Of a stretch of DNA of 64,000 nucleotides, positions 18,151-27,744 are shown piece by piece. The position numbers and the translations under genes were made by a program. How positions within the stretch are numbered: the first letter of the stretch is position 1; the number at the start of each line of letters is the position of its first letter. The stretch is from NCBI RefSeq assembly GCF_041596335.1, contig NZ_JBFHIT010000003.1, positions 1-64,000 of the forward strand, given 5' to 3'. The notes beneath the pieces were generated by a model. The model worked only from the letters and a program-made list of their open reading frames with translations, made no database searches and was not told the DNA's origin. Source of the DNA: Mangrovibacterium sp041596335. Its GTDB lineage: Bacteria > Bacteroidota > Bacteroidia > Bacteroidales > Prolixibacteraceae.

Positions 18151-19140
18151 ATGGAGTCAAAATTCAATAACGATCAACTAAGCAGGTTTATCCACCGGGA
18201 GACAAGCCTGGAAGAAGATCGCCAGATTTTGATTTGGCTAACTAAAAACGATCAGGGACGTGAGGAGCTGAGACAGCTTTACGAAACCCAGAAATTGATC
18301 GATCTGAAAAGCCGATCAAAACACTATAATGTCAATGAAGCCTGGGCCGACTTTTCCAATCGCCGCCTAAAGAGTACCAATTCAAAACGGAATCTTTTTA
18401 GCCAGACCTGGATAAAGGTTGCAGCTTCCATTTTAATTCTTTTCTCAGTTGGCATCGGAAGTATAGAAACCTATCGTTTTTATGCTGAAAGCGGTGTGAC
18501 TTCATCTAAAATGGTTCAGGTTGAAGTGCCCGGAGGTGAAAAATCGAAAGTAATTTTGGCCGACGGGACGGTCGTGTGGTTAAATTCCGAATCAACCTTA
18601 AGTTATGATGCGGAAGATCCCCGTTCTGTAAAACTGGTTGGTGAAGGTTATTTTGAGGTGACCAAAGACCCGGCGCATCCGTTTATTGTGCAAACAGCAT
18701 CCGGGTTGAATGTAAGGGTGTTAGGTACGCGTTTTAATTTGCGCTGTTACGAGAATGAACAAACAGTTGAAACAACTTTGGAAGAGGGAAAGGTAGAGCT
18801 GTTTGGCAAGCAATTACAACACAAAGTGTCAATTGTTCCGGGCGAGCAAGCTGTAATGACAGATGAAGCCTTGAATATTAAAAAGGTGGATACAAAGCTA
18901 TTTAGCGTTTGGCGAAACAATGAACTCAAATTTCAGGATATCACTTTTGCAGAATTGGTGCCCCGGATAGAGCGTTGGTATGGCGTAAATATCCAGTTAG
19001 ATCCGATTCTGGCTGACCATGATCGGTTTACGTTGACCATTAAAACAGAATCTATACGGGAGTTATTTGCGATGATGCAACTAACCTCAAATTTTAACTA
19101 TAAAATTAACGGAAGTCAAATCACTCTTATATCGAATTAA
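18151..19140 (+). CDS. FecR-family anti-sigma factor
   Basis: An inner-membrane anti-sigma regulator of 329 residues. The N-terminal cytoplasmic part (about 1-85) binds the sigma factor. One membrane helix follows (WIKVAASILILFSVGIG, about 87-103), then the periplasmic FecR domain with VPGGEKSKVILADGT and VWLNSESTLSYD, and a C-terminal STN-interacting part (FAELVPRIERWYGVNIQ). The frame opens upstream with TTG at 18127, but ATG 18151 gives the usual start. It lies 103 bases after the sigma gene and before the STN-SusC gene, the standard order of the cascade. Confidence 0.93.
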   Translation: MESKFNNDQLSRFIHRETSLEEDRQILIWLTKNDQGREELRQLYETQKLIDLKSRSKHYNVNEAWADFSNRRLKSTNSKRNLFSQTWIKVAASILILFSVGIGSIETYRFYAESGVTSSKMVQVEVPGGEKSKVILADGTVVWLNSESTLSYDAEDPRSVKLVGEGYFEVTKDPAHPFIVQTASGLNVRVLGTRFNLRCYENEQTVETTLEEGKVELFGKQLQHKVSIVPGEQAVMTDEALNIKKVDTKLFSVWRNNELKFQDITFAELVPRIERWYGVNIQLDPILADHDRFTLTIKTESIRELFAMMQLTSNFNYKINGSQITLISN

Positions 19141-19148
19141 ACAAAAAA

Positions 19149-19198
19149 GGAAAGTGTTGCTGCACTTCCCTTTAAAATTATTACGGTCGTAGCCGTAA
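19149..19198 (+). terminator. Two tandem hairpins between fecR and susC
   Basis: GGAAAGTG (19149-19156) pairs with CACTTCC (19163-19169) with one bulged A, and TTACGG (19181-19186) pairs perfectly with CCGTAA (19193-19198). The first is followed by CTTTAAAATT, only a weak T-run. They could be an attenuator or an mRNA processing/stability element that raises susC output relative to fecR. Role inferred. Confidence 0.45.
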
Positions 19199-19229
19199 CA
19201 GCTTATTAATTTATAAACATTACAAACTT

Positions 19230-22200
19230 ATGAAAAAAAATGGTATGAATTTTCGGATACCGCTATGGTATTTACCGAAGCAAATTTTACGCATTATGAA
19301 ACTAACAAGCCTGTTTGTTCTGTTGGCTTTCCTGCAGGTTTCTGCGAGCGTGTATTCGCAGAACAGCAAGATGGTGCAAATCAAAGCAGTAAATCAATCT
19401 ATTGTTGATGTTTTGAAAACGATAGAGGATAAAACAAACTTTACTTTTCTTTTTAACCGTGAAAACGTCGATGTTGACCAGAAAGTGAACCTTAACCTAG
19501 AGTTTTCGGATATTGAAAAAGCATTGGATGTGCTGTTGGTGGGAACCAATATCAGATACCGTTCTTTTAACAACAACTACGTGCTTTATTCGGCTGATAA
19601 TACGTCGCAGGACTTTAGCAGCCAGCAAACTAAAACAATCAGAGGGCAGGTTGTTAGTAAGACGAGGGAAGGAATTCCCGGAGTGACCGTAGTTATTAAA
19701 GGAACAAGCGAAGGGGCGATTACCGATGCGGATGGAAAATACACGTTGGGAAATGTACCAGCTAACAGTATTCTGGTATTTTCATTTGTAGGAATGCAAA
19801 CAGCAGAAGTGTCTGTGCTAGGGCTTTCAATAATCGATGTAACATTGGAGGAAGAAACAGTTGGTATTGAGGAGGTGGTGGCTATCGGTTATGGCACCGT
19901 GAGAAAGCGCGACTTAACAGGGGCTGTTTCATCCGTAAAAAGTGATGAAATTAAAATGTCACCGGTCGCTAATCCGATTGAAGCCATGCAAGGACGAGTG
20001 GCCGGTTTGGATATTACCCGCGAATCCGGGAGAGCTAATTCCGGATCAAGTGTTTTGCTACGTGGGAACCGCTCCTTAACCGCCAGCAGTGAACCAATTT
20101 ATATTATCGACGGAATACAGGGCAGCATAAGCAACCTGAATCCAAACGACATTGAATCAATCGACATTTTGAAAGATGCCTCTTCGACTGCGATATATGG
20201 TTCGGCAGGTGCAAATGGGGTATTCATCATTACCACCAAGCAAGCTACAAAAGGAAAAATTCAAATCGACATGGATGCCTATGTCAGTGTAAACGGTTGG
20301 CCTTCCTACCCCAGCGCCTTACAGGGTGATGCCTGGCTTAATTACCTGGAAGAGGGTTATTATGCCACTCGCGGAAGTCATTCTTCCGGTACAGATCAAT
20401 TGTTATCTGACTGGAATCTGGGATCGATAAAAACGTATATTGATCAAAATAAATGGGTAGACTGGGTTGATGAGACCTTAAAAACCGGAACCCAACAGAA
20501 CTATTCTCTTTCCGTTCGCGGCGGCACCGAAGTAGTACAAGCTAATTTCTCGATGGGCTACAACCGTACAGACGGGATCTACAAAGACGACAACCTGGAC
20601 AAATATACCATGCGTGGAAGTATCAACATCCAGATAGCCGACTGGGCTAAAACAGGTATCCAAACAGGACTGACTTACACCAATGGGAATACACGTTCCA
20701 GCCGAATCAACAAAACTTACGGTATCGTACCCTTAGGGGAAGTCTATGATGCTGACGGCAACATCAACCAATACCCTATGGAGGGAGAAGCTGTAGTTAG
20801 TCTTATCGCTGACGACATTCCAAACACCTATGAGAATAACACCAAAGCAATCGCAATCACAGCCAATCCTTACCTTGAGGTAACTCTTGCCAAAGGATTT
20901 ACATTCAAATCAATCTTGGGAACCTCGCTGTCAACACGCCGCAATGGCATATACAACAGCGACCACACCTACATGATGTTAACCGGTAGTCAAACAGCTA
21001 TTCGTAGCGGAACTTACAATACCGCACTGGCTTACAGTTATACCTGGGAAAACATTGCAAATTATACCACTACATTTGCCGACAACCACGAACTGACGGC
21101 AACCCTGATTTCATCCTGGGGGAACAGTCAGAGCGAATCGGAATCAGCCTACAGTGAGGGCTACCTTTACGATGACTTCCGCTACTATAATTTGGATGCA
21201 GGGATCAATCCGAGTGTTAGCTCCAGCTACACTCATACAAAAAAGATGTCAGTTGCCGGTCGCCTAAATTATTCCTTTAAAGGGAAATACCTGCTTACCG
21301 GCTCAGTGCGCTATGACGGAGCTTCGCAATTATACGACAAGTGGGATATCTTCCCAGCCGGGGCATTTGCCTGGCGAATTTCTGACGAAAGCTTTATGGC
21401 AGGCACTAAAAACTGGCTAAGTAATTTAAAGCTTCGTACAGGCTACGGTGTTTCCGGCAACTCCAATATTAGTGCCTACTCTACATTGACCGAGGTGACC
21501 AGTGGATCAGACAACCTGAATTTTGGAGCCGGACAAGTACCCACCACCATTCCGACCGAAGTTGTTGGAAATACCGCACTTGGATGGGAAAAATCGTACA
21601 ACTTAAACATTGGACTTGATTTTGGCCTGTTCAGAAACCGGATAGACGGATCGTTGGAATGGTATGACACTGATACAAAAGATGTAATCTATGCCCGCGA
21701 CCTTCCGTTCTCAAGCGGAGGCTATACTCCAAAAATTTCCTACAAGATGAACACCAACATTGCGGAAATGAAAAACAAGGGGATCGAGCTAACTTTGAAT
21801 ACACGAAACATCAAAACGACGAACTTCACGTGGAATTCATCCATTACCTTTGCCAGAAACTGGGAAGAAATTACCTCTATCGATCTTGGAAGCGGAACCA
21901 CCGTAGATGACTTAATTTCACTGGGATTATTTATGGGATCGCCCAAAAATACGTTCTACAATTACCAGAAAATCGGAATCTGGCAATTAGGGGAAGAAGT
22001 AGATGCAGCCGTATTCGGTTTAAAGCCCGGGGATGTAAAGCTTCAAACCAGTTTGAATAAAAAAACAGATGGAGTATGGGTGAAGACAGCCACCGACGAG
22101 GCAGGAAATGTCACCGAAACGGAATACACCGCCGATAGCCCGTACACGATTAATGCCACCGACGACCGCCAGATTCTCGGACAAGAGTCACCAAAATGGA

Positions 22201-22667
22201 CAGCAGGGTTTCAGAACACATTCACCTATAAAAACTTCGACCTCAGCGTCTTCATGACAGCTCGATGGGGACAAATGATCAATGGTGGCCTGCTCGGCTA
22301 TTTCGGCTATGGTAAGGTAAATTTGCCGGATAATTACAACTACTGGACAGAAGACAATCCGACCAATGATTACCCTCGACCATATTTGTCTCGAACCAGC
22401 GGAGGGAATTTTACAGCATCACTAAATTCTCTTCCTTTTGCAGATGCTTCCTACATCAAGGTTAAAAATATTACTTTCGGGTATACCCTCCCCAAGAGTC
22501 TGAATACAAAATTAGGTGTCTCCAACCTGCGTGTGTACGGCACAGTTTACAATCCTTTTATAATTACAAAAAGCGAGCTTTTAAAAGAAATGGATCCCGA
22601 AACAGGAGCCTCCGACTCGTTTCCTTTATACAAACAAATTGTGTTTGGTGTTAATGTGTCATTTTAA
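19230..22667 (+). CDS. SusC-like TonB-dependent receptor with STN signalling domain
   Basis: An outer-membrane importer of oligosaccharides, 1145 residues. After a long signal sequence (LTSLFVLLAFLQVSASVYSQ, about 26-45) comes an STN domain (about 50-120; ALDVLLVGTNIRYR). A carboxypeptidase-regulatory-like domain follows (about 135-215; IRGQVVSKTREGIPGVTVVIKGTSEGAITDADGKY). Then come the plug (VAIGYGTVRKRDLTGAVSSV, IYIIDGIQ, IESIDILKDASSTAIYGSAGANGV) and the 22-strand barrel ending in FGVNVSF, the expected aromatic C-terminus. The STN domain matches the neighbouring FecR and sigma genes and makes this a transducer as well as a transporter. It forms a pair with the SusD gene 16 bases downstream. 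The pectin-derived substrate is inferred from the surrounding glycosidases. Confidence 0.96.
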   Translation: MKKNGMNFRIPLWYLPKQILRIMKLTSLFVLLAFLQVSASVYSQNSKMVQIKAVNQSIVDVLKTIEDKTNFTFLFNRENVDVDQKVNLNLEFSDIEKALDVLLVGTNIRYRSFNNNYVLYSADNTSQDFSSQQTKTIRGQVVSKTREGIPGVTVVIKGTSEGAITDADGKYTLGNVPANSILVFSFVGMQTAEVSVLGLSIIDVTLEEETVGIEEVVAIGYGTVRKRDLTGAVSSVKSDEIKMSPVANPIEAMQGRVAGLDITRESGRANSGSSVLLRGNRSLTASSEPIYIIDGIQGSISNLNPNDIESIDILKDASSTAIYGSAGANGVFIITTKQATKGKIQIDMDAYVSVNGWPSYPSALQGDAWLNYLEEGYYATRGSHSSGTDQLLSDWNLGSIKTYIDQNKWVDWVDETLKTGTQQNYSLSVRGGTEVVQANFSMGYNRTDGIYKDDNLDKYTMRGSINIQIADWAKTGIQTGLTYTNGNTRSSRINKTYGIVPLGEVYDADGNINQYPMEGEAVVSLIADDIPNTYENNTKAIAITANPYLEVTLAKGFTFKSILGTSLSTRRNGIYNSDHTYMMLTGSQTAIRSGTYNTALAYSYTWENIANYTTTFADNHELTATLISSWGNSQSESESAYSEGYLYDDFRYYNLDAGINPSVSSSYTHTKKMSVAGRLNYSFKGKYLLTGSVRYDGASQLYDKWDIFPAGAFAWRISDESFMAGTKNWLSNLKLRTGYGVSGNSNISAYSTLTEVTSGSDNLNFGAGQVPTTIPTEVVGNTALGWEKSYNLNIGLDFGLFRNRIDGSLEWYDTDTKDVIYARDLPFSSGGYTPKISYKMNTNIAEMKNKGIELTLNTRNIKTTNFTWNSSITFARNWEEITSIDLGSGTTVDDLISLGLFMGSPKNTFYNYQKIGIWQLGEEVDAAVFGLKPGDVKLQTSLNKKTDGVWVKTATDEAGNVTETEYTADSPYTINATDDRQILGQESPKWTAGFQNTFTYKNFDLSVFMTARWGQMINGGLLGYFGYGKVNLPDNYNYWTEDNPTNDYPRPYLSRTSGGNFTASLNSLPFADASYIKVKNITFGYTLPKSLNTKLGVSNLRVYGTVYNPFIITKSELLKEMDPETGASDSFPLYKQIVFGVNVSF

Positions 22668-22683
22668 TAAAACAGTTTGAAAA

Positions 22684-24585
22684 ATGAGAAAAATATATAA
22701 AAAAACAGCCATTGCGGCCATCTTCCTGATAGGCCTGTTTTCTGCATGTTCCCTGGAAGAGACCAATCCTTCAACGGTAGATCTTGAAATCGCTTATACC
22801 AGTCCGGAAGGATTCGAAAGCCTCATAAATTATTGCTACGATGCCTTGTATTACTACTATGGCAAGATTGATGGTATTGGGGCTATGGAGATGGGTACCG
22901 ACCTTTGGGTGAGCGAAAGCAAGGAGTCCGGATTCACCATGTATGACAGCAAGATGAATACAGAGCTGGGAACGCTACGGGTGATCTGGAACGGTTTTTA
23001 CGCCACCGTTAACTATTGCAACACGGCCATTTACTATGCCGATCTGGTTGCAGACTATTCAGAAGAGCAAAAAAATGCAAAAGTTGCTGAAGCCTATTTC
23101 ATGCGTGGATGGAGTTATTTACACCTCGTGGAACAATTTGGCAATGTGGTGTTAAGAACAGAACCTTCATCAGTTTCCGGGATCGACAACTATCCCGTTC
23201 GCAGTACTGAAGCTGAGATTTATGACCAAATTATCAGTGATTTGAAATTTGCCTGCCAACATTTACCGCTCAGTCAGGGTGCAGAAAGAGGTCGGGTAGC
23301 GAAAAAAGCCGCCTATGGCATTTTAGCCAAAGCTTACCTCCAACGTACACGACTTGGCGAATCCAATAGCGCAGACTATGCAAAGCTAGCCCTCGAGACA
23401 GCAAAAGAACTGATTGATAATCAGAGCACCTATAACTGCGCTTTATACACCAGTGATGGCACCAAGTCGGGGTACTCAAAACTATGGGATGGGATAAACA
23501 ACAAAAACAATCCTGAATTTTTGTTCCTGGAAGCGATCGATCACGAAGGATTTCTGAATCCGGATGGTGACAATCGTGGAAGAACGCGCCAATATTACCT
23601 GATGGATCTGAAAACCGTGGGAGCAGAATGGGGTACCGCTGAAAAGAACTGCGCTTGGTATAGTCGGGCAAACGACCGCGGTTTTAAACCAACCAAGTAC
23701 TTGATGACGGAAATTTTTGAACCGGTAATGGATCCGGCAGATACGCGGTTTGGCGAAACCTTCTTCACTGAATATTACAATTCGAGATGGAGCGATTTTA
23801 CAATCTCGCAAACGTTGGTTGATAAGTACGGAAAAGATCAATCTTTAGTTGGGAAAACGATTAAAAATACCGCAGCAACATACTTTCCGGGAGTTGATCA
23901 CTATTTCGGGCAGACCTACTATACGGTAAACGCATCCGGCAATGTGAACATGTTAGACAGCGACATGGATGGCTATCTTGACGGTATATCAGTATTTACG
24001 CCCAACTATAATATATCAGCTGCAGAAAAAGCCTTGTTGCCATTCCTTTGCGTGGACCCATCAGACATGTATGATGCCTCCGGAAAATGGGTGTCAGCCG
24101 AAACCAGCACCCTTGGCACATACTATAAAGAATGCTATCCATCTATGCGGAAATTCTCCTCATTATACTGGATCTACAACAACCAAAAATGGCAAGGAGA
24201 TTTTCCGATTCTCCGGTTGGGGGAAGTTTATCTCATTGCAGCCGAAGCTGCCCTTCGTTATAACAACGATCAAGCCACAGCGGCACAGTATCTAAACGAC
24301 ATTCGTCAGCGCGCTGCTGTTACCGGACGTGCGAGTGAAATGACAGTTGCTCAAGCAGGCGTTGACCTTGATTTTGTACTTGCCGAACGTGCACGCGAAC
24401 TAGCAGGTGAACAAACCCGTTGGTACGACCTGAAACGTTACGGGAAATTAACTACTGCGTATCTTGCCGAAACAAATCCCGACATCACAACGTTCGATCA
24501 AGAGAAACACGTCGTCAGACCAATTCCGCAATCATTTCTGGATGCGATTGCCAATCCGGATGAATTTGGCAGTAATGGCTATTAA
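22684..24585 (+). CDS. SusD/RagB-family surface glycan-binding lipoprotein
   Basis: The partner of the SusC receptor; a surface lipoprotein that captures oligosaccharides at the mouth of the barrel. 633 residues with lipobox FLIGLFSAC (cysteine at about 22). The N-terminal TPR-like part includes VIWNGFYATVNYCNTAIYYADL and AEAYFMRGWSYLHLVEQFGNV (about 138-158); the C-terminal part has FPILRLGEVYLIAAEAALR (about 503-521), YLNDIRQRAAVTGR and the LAERARELAGEQTRWYDLKRYGKL block. It is the last gene of the sigma-fecR-susC-susD unit and is followed by a terminator. Confidence 0.96.
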   Translation: MRKIYKKTAIAAIFLIGLFSACSLEETNPSTVDLEIAYTSPEGFESLINYCYDALYYYYGKIDGIGAMEMGTDLWVSESKESGFTMYDSKMNTELGTLRVIWNGFYATVNYCNTAIYYADLVADYSEEQKNAKVAEAYFMRGWSYLHLVEQFGNVVLRTEPSSVSGIDNYPVRSTEAEIYDQIISDLKFACQHLPLSQGAERGRVAKKAAYGILAKAYLQRTRLGESNSADYAKLALETAKELIDNQSTYNCALYTSDGTKSGYSKLWDGINNKNNPEFLFLEAIDHEGFLNPDGDNRGRTRQYYLMDLKTVGAEWGTAEKNCAWYSRANDRGFKPTKYLMTEIFEPVMDPADTRFGETFFTEYYNSRWSDFTISQTLVDKYGKDQSLVGKTIKNTAATYFPGVDHYFGQTYYTVNASGNVNMLDSDMDGYLDGISVFTPNYNISAAEKALLPFLCVDPSDMYDASGKWVSAETSTLGTYYKECYPSMRKFSSLYWIYNNQKWQGDFPILRLGEVYLIAAEAALRYNNDQATAAQYLNDIRQRAAVTGRASEMTVAQAGVDLDFVLAERARELAGEQTRWYDLKRYGKLTTAYLAETNPDITTFDQEKHVVRPIPQSFLDAIANPDEFGSNGY

Positions 24586-24630
24586 TAACACAAGATCAAC
24601 AGTTGGTTAGAATAGATGTATTTTAGATGG

Positions 24631-24666
24631 GGTTGCCTGATTTTCAAAGGCAGCCTCTTTTTTTTG
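24631..24666 (+). terminator. Rho-independent terminator after susD
   Basis: GGTTGCCT (24631-24638) pairs with AGGCAGCC (24648-24655, one G-T wobble) and is followed by a run of T. It separates the susCD unit from the GH78 cluster. Confidence 0.8.
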
Positions 24667-24709
24667 CATTTTCCAACTCAGCAATGAGAGAATAAAATTC
24701 TGTTGTATG

Positions 24710-24723
24710 TATAAACGTTTTCA
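24710..24723. promoter_or_regulatory. LacI-type operator, first of two before GH78
   Basis: TATAAACGTTTTCA matches the consensus TGTAAACGTTTACA of the perfect site at 54296-54309 in 12 of 14 positions and retains the central AAACGTTT. It lies in the 360-base gap before the GH78 gene. No strong -33/-7 pair is obvious around it. Confidence 0.55.
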
Positions 24724-24777
24724 AATTAGAAAGATTTTAGTTAATATTAAAGCTCAATAAAACAGGACAATACAGAA

Positions 24778-24791
24778 TGTAAACGTTAACA
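24778..24791. promoter_or_regulatory. LacI-type operator, second of two before GH78
   Basis: TGTAAACGTTAACA differs by one base from the perfect palindrome TGTAAACGTTTACA. With the site 68 bases upstream it could support looping or cooperative binding by a tetrameric LacI protein. The GH78 start is 155 bases downstream; the rest of the 24,586-24,945 gap holds only the terminator and AT-rich leader. Confidence 0.6.
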
Positions 24792-24945
24792 TTAAAAATC
24801 TAAATATTAGAGAATTATCGATTGGTTAGATTCCTGCTAAGATTTCTATAAAGGTCTGACCGGATACAGGAAATGACGTTTTAGTGTTGCAGAGTGCTGA
24901 ATTTAGACCTGAAAAAGCTGTTCGGAGAACGAAAAACAAAAACTG

Positions 24946-27714
24946 ATGAAACGATTGACCTTATTTCTTTTGAGCCTGACTGTAATTTTTTCCTGTTCTT
25001 CCAATAGGGAACATCTCCGTATTTCGGATTGCTTGGTTGAGGGATGCTCAGGTCCATCGGCACTAATAGAAACCAAACAACCGCAGCTCAGCTGGAAGAT
25101 CGATTCCGATTTTAACGGAACCAATCAGGCAGTCTATCAGATTCTGGTTAGTGACAGGTTTGAAAACCTGGAGAAAGGAAATGTTTGGAATTCGGATAAG
25201 GTTGAATCCCGACGATCGCAATTAATTTCCTATGCTGGCTCAAAGTTGAAGCCCGGAACCCGTTATTTCTGGAAAGTGAAAGTCTGGGATGAAAATGGAA
25301 ATGGATCGCCCTGGAGCGACGTCTCTTCATTTCAGTTTGGTTTGCCGGAAACAGCCGAATGGGATGGAGCAAAATGGATCGGATTTGATGAGTTTCCCGC
25401 AGAAAAGCGCTTGGTCGAAGGCATTAGTGGTTATGGCGATGCTTCGCTGAATAAAGTGGAAGATCGTGCTATTGTGCCAATGTTCCGAAAAGGATTTCAA
25501 CTGGATGGTGAGGTCGTTTCGGCAACGCTTTTTATCAGTGGGATCGGGCAATACGAAGCTTCACTGAACGGCGAAAAAGTTGGTGACGATTTTCTGACTC
25601 CAGGTTGGACGCATTACGATAAAAAAGTGCTTTACAATTGCTATGATGTGACTAGCCTAATACAAAACGGCGAAAATGTACTCGGTGCGATTGTTGGGAA
25701 CAGTTTTCATTACAACAACCGCGAGCGCTACCGCAAGCTGATTATTGCTTATGGCTTTCCGAAGCTGATTTGCAAATTGCATCTAAGATATGCCGATGGT
25801 ACAACTGAAATGATCGTTTCGGATAATAGCTGGAAAACATCACCTTCGGCCATCACCTACAGCGGTATCTACGGTGGAGAGGATTACGATGCAAACCTCG
25901 AACAAGCTGGTTGGGATGAAGCCGGGTTCGACGATCAAAACTGGCAGACGGTGAAACTCATTCAGGCTCCGGTCGGTCGCTTGAAAGCTGATTCGAATCA
26001 CCCGATCAAGGTCATGGAATGCTTTGACCCGGTTTCAATAAAAAATATTGGTGATTCCATTTGGGTGTATGATTTTGGGCAAAATATGTCCGGAATTATT
26101 GCGATTAACGTAAAAGGCGAAAAAGGGCAGACTTTGAAGTTTTCGCCTGGCGAGAGTCTGAAAGAGGATGGCATGGTCAGCCAGCGTGGCTCCGGATCGC
26201 CATACAATTTTAATTATACCCTAAAGGGCGACGGTGAAGAAAAATGGCAACCCCGTTTTAGCTATGCCGGTTTTCGTTATGTGCAGGTTGAAGGGATTCA
26301 CCCTGTTCCCTCAGTTTTTAAAATACAGGCACTGCATACGCGCAATTCAACCGAAACCGTTGGTTCTTTCGAATGCTCCAACGAGCTTTTCAACCAAACC
26401 TTTGACTTGATCAACTGGGGCATCAAAAGCAATCTTCAATCGGTGATGACCGACTGCCCAACCCGAGAAAAGCTGGGCTGGATTGAGCAGACTCATCTGA
26501 TGGGCACCAGTGTGCATTTCAATTTCAACTTGTATAAATTATACGCCAAGTTACTGTCTGATATGCAGGATGCGCAGACCGAAAAAGGACTGGTGCCGAA
26601 TATCGTTCCCGAATACATAAACTTTGAATACTACGACGCTGCTTTCCGCGATTCGCCCGAATGGGGCAGTGCATCGATCATTTTGCCCTGGCTGATTTAT
26701 AAATGGTATGGTGATGCCGACATCATGGCAGAAACCTGGCCAATGATGCTGCACTACATGAGCTACCTGGAAAGTAAAGCCGATAACAATATTCTGTCGC
26801 ATGGATTAGGCGATTGGTACGATGTTGGTCCCAATGAGCCGGGTTATGCACAGTTAACTCCCGTGCCGCTGGTGGCAACAGCCACCTACTTTTACGATGC
26901 TCAGTTGATGGCTAAAGTAGCCGATCAGTTGGGGAAAGCTGATGAAGCTGCACATTTTGAGGAATTGGCTGAAAAGATCAGGGAATCGTTCAATTCGGAA
27001 TTCTACAAACCTGATTCGGCTGTTTATGCCACCGGGAGCCAAACTTCACTCGCCATGCCTTTGAGTATGGGCTTGGTTGAAGACCAAAATACGGCGAAGG
27101 TACTTGAAAATCTGGTCGCTAAAATTGAAGCAGATGGCAAGGCGATTACCGCCGGCGATGTCGGTTTTCACTATTTGGTGGATGCATTGACCCGCTTCGG
27201 TAAATCGGAATTGCTGTACAAAATGAACAACCGCGACGATGTTCCCGGCTATGGATACCAACTAAAAATGGGAGCTACTTCGCTGGCCGAGTCATGGCAG
27301 GCGCTGGCAAATAAATCACTGAATCACCTTATGCTGGGCCATCTGATGGAATGGTTTTATCAAGGTTTAGGTGGTATCCGGCAAGCAGAAAATTCGGTGG
27401 CTTACGAGTCGATTGTCATTCGCCCCGAGGTGGTTAAAGATCTTACATACGCGAATGTGTCATTCGATTCGCCTTACGGCAAGATTGTGAGCAACTGGCA
27501 GAAGAAAGACGGCTCATTTATCCTGCATGTTGAGATTCCGGTGAATACTAAGGCTAAAGTAATTATGCCTTTCGAGGGAGATTTACAAACCAGGGCGTTG
27601 CAGTCTTCTAATCAACACAAAGAGTTAATCAAGATACACGAAAAAGAGAATGGTAAGTCCGTATGTGAAATTCAATCGGGCAGTTATGAATTTGAACTAA
27701 AAATCGAACAATAA
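24946..27714 (+). CDS. GH78 alpha-L-rhamnosidase lipoprotein
   Basis: An exported enzyme that removes terminal alpha-L-rhamnose, 922 residues, with lipobox LLSLTVIFSC (cysteine at about 17). The order is an N-terminal fibronectin-like domain (LSWKIDSD; GTRYFWKVKVWDENGN), a beta-sandwich with FISGIGQYEASLNGEKVGDD and TPGWTHYDKKVLY, a second sandwich (WVYDFGQNMSGI) and the (alpha/alpha)6 catalytic domain. The catalytic domain has the DCPTREKLGWIEQ block (about 502-514), RDSPEWGSA and GLGDWYDVGP. The acid residues in these blocks are the presumed catalytic pair. Two LacI-type operators precede it. It starts the long glycosidase cluster. Confidence 0.95.
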   Translation: MKRLTLFLLSLTVIFSCSSNREHLRISDCLVEGCSGPSALIETKQPQLSWKIDSDFNGTNQAVYQILVSDRFENLEKGNVWNSDKVESRRSQLISYAGSKLKPGTRYFWKVKVWDENGNGSPWSDVSSFQFGLPETAEWDGAKWIGFDEFPAEKRLVEGISGYGDASLNKVEDRAIVPMFRKGFQLDGEVVSATLFISGIGQYEASLNGEKVGDDFLTPGWTHYDKKVLYNCYDVTSLIQNGENVLGAIVGNSFHYNNRERYRKLIIAYGFPKLICKLHLRYADGTTEMIVSDNSWKTSPSAITYSGIYGGEDYDANLEQAGWDEAGFDDQNWQTVKLIQAPVGRLKADSNHPIKVMECFDPVSIKNIGDSIWVYDFGQNMSGIIAINVKGEKGQTLKFSPGESLKEDGMVSQRGSGSPYNFNYTLKGDGEEKWQPRFSYAGFRYVQVEGIHPVPSVFKIQALHTRNSTETVGSFECSNELFNQTFDLINWGIKSNLQSVMTDCPTREKLGWIEQTHLMGTSVHFNFNLYKLYAKLLSDMQDAQTEKGLVPNIVPEYINFEYYDAAFRDSPEWGSASIILPWLIYKWYGDADIMAETWPMMLHYMSYLESKADNNILSHGLGDWYDVGPNEPGYAQLTPVPLVATATYFYDAQLMAKVADQLGKADEAAHFEELAEKIRESFNSEFYKPDSAVYATGSQTSLAMPLSMGLVEDQNTAKVLENLVAKIEADGKAITAGDVGFHYLVDALTRFGKSELLYKMNNRDDVPGYGYQLKMGATSLAESWQALANKSLNHLMLGHLMEWFYQGLGGIRQAENSVAYESIVIRPEVVKDLTYANVSFDSPYGKIVSNWQKKDGSFILHVEIPVNTKAKVIMPFEGDLQTRALQSSNQHKELIKIHEKENGKSVCEIQSGSYEFELKIEQ

Positions 27715-27744
27715 ACCGGTCGACGACCGCTATCGAATAAACAG

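Noticed and set aside
19230..24585. Iron-siderophore (FecA) identity of the sigma/FecR/receptor unit
   Set aside because: The receptor has the SusC domain order and a SusD partner, which indicates glycan rather than siderophore uptake.
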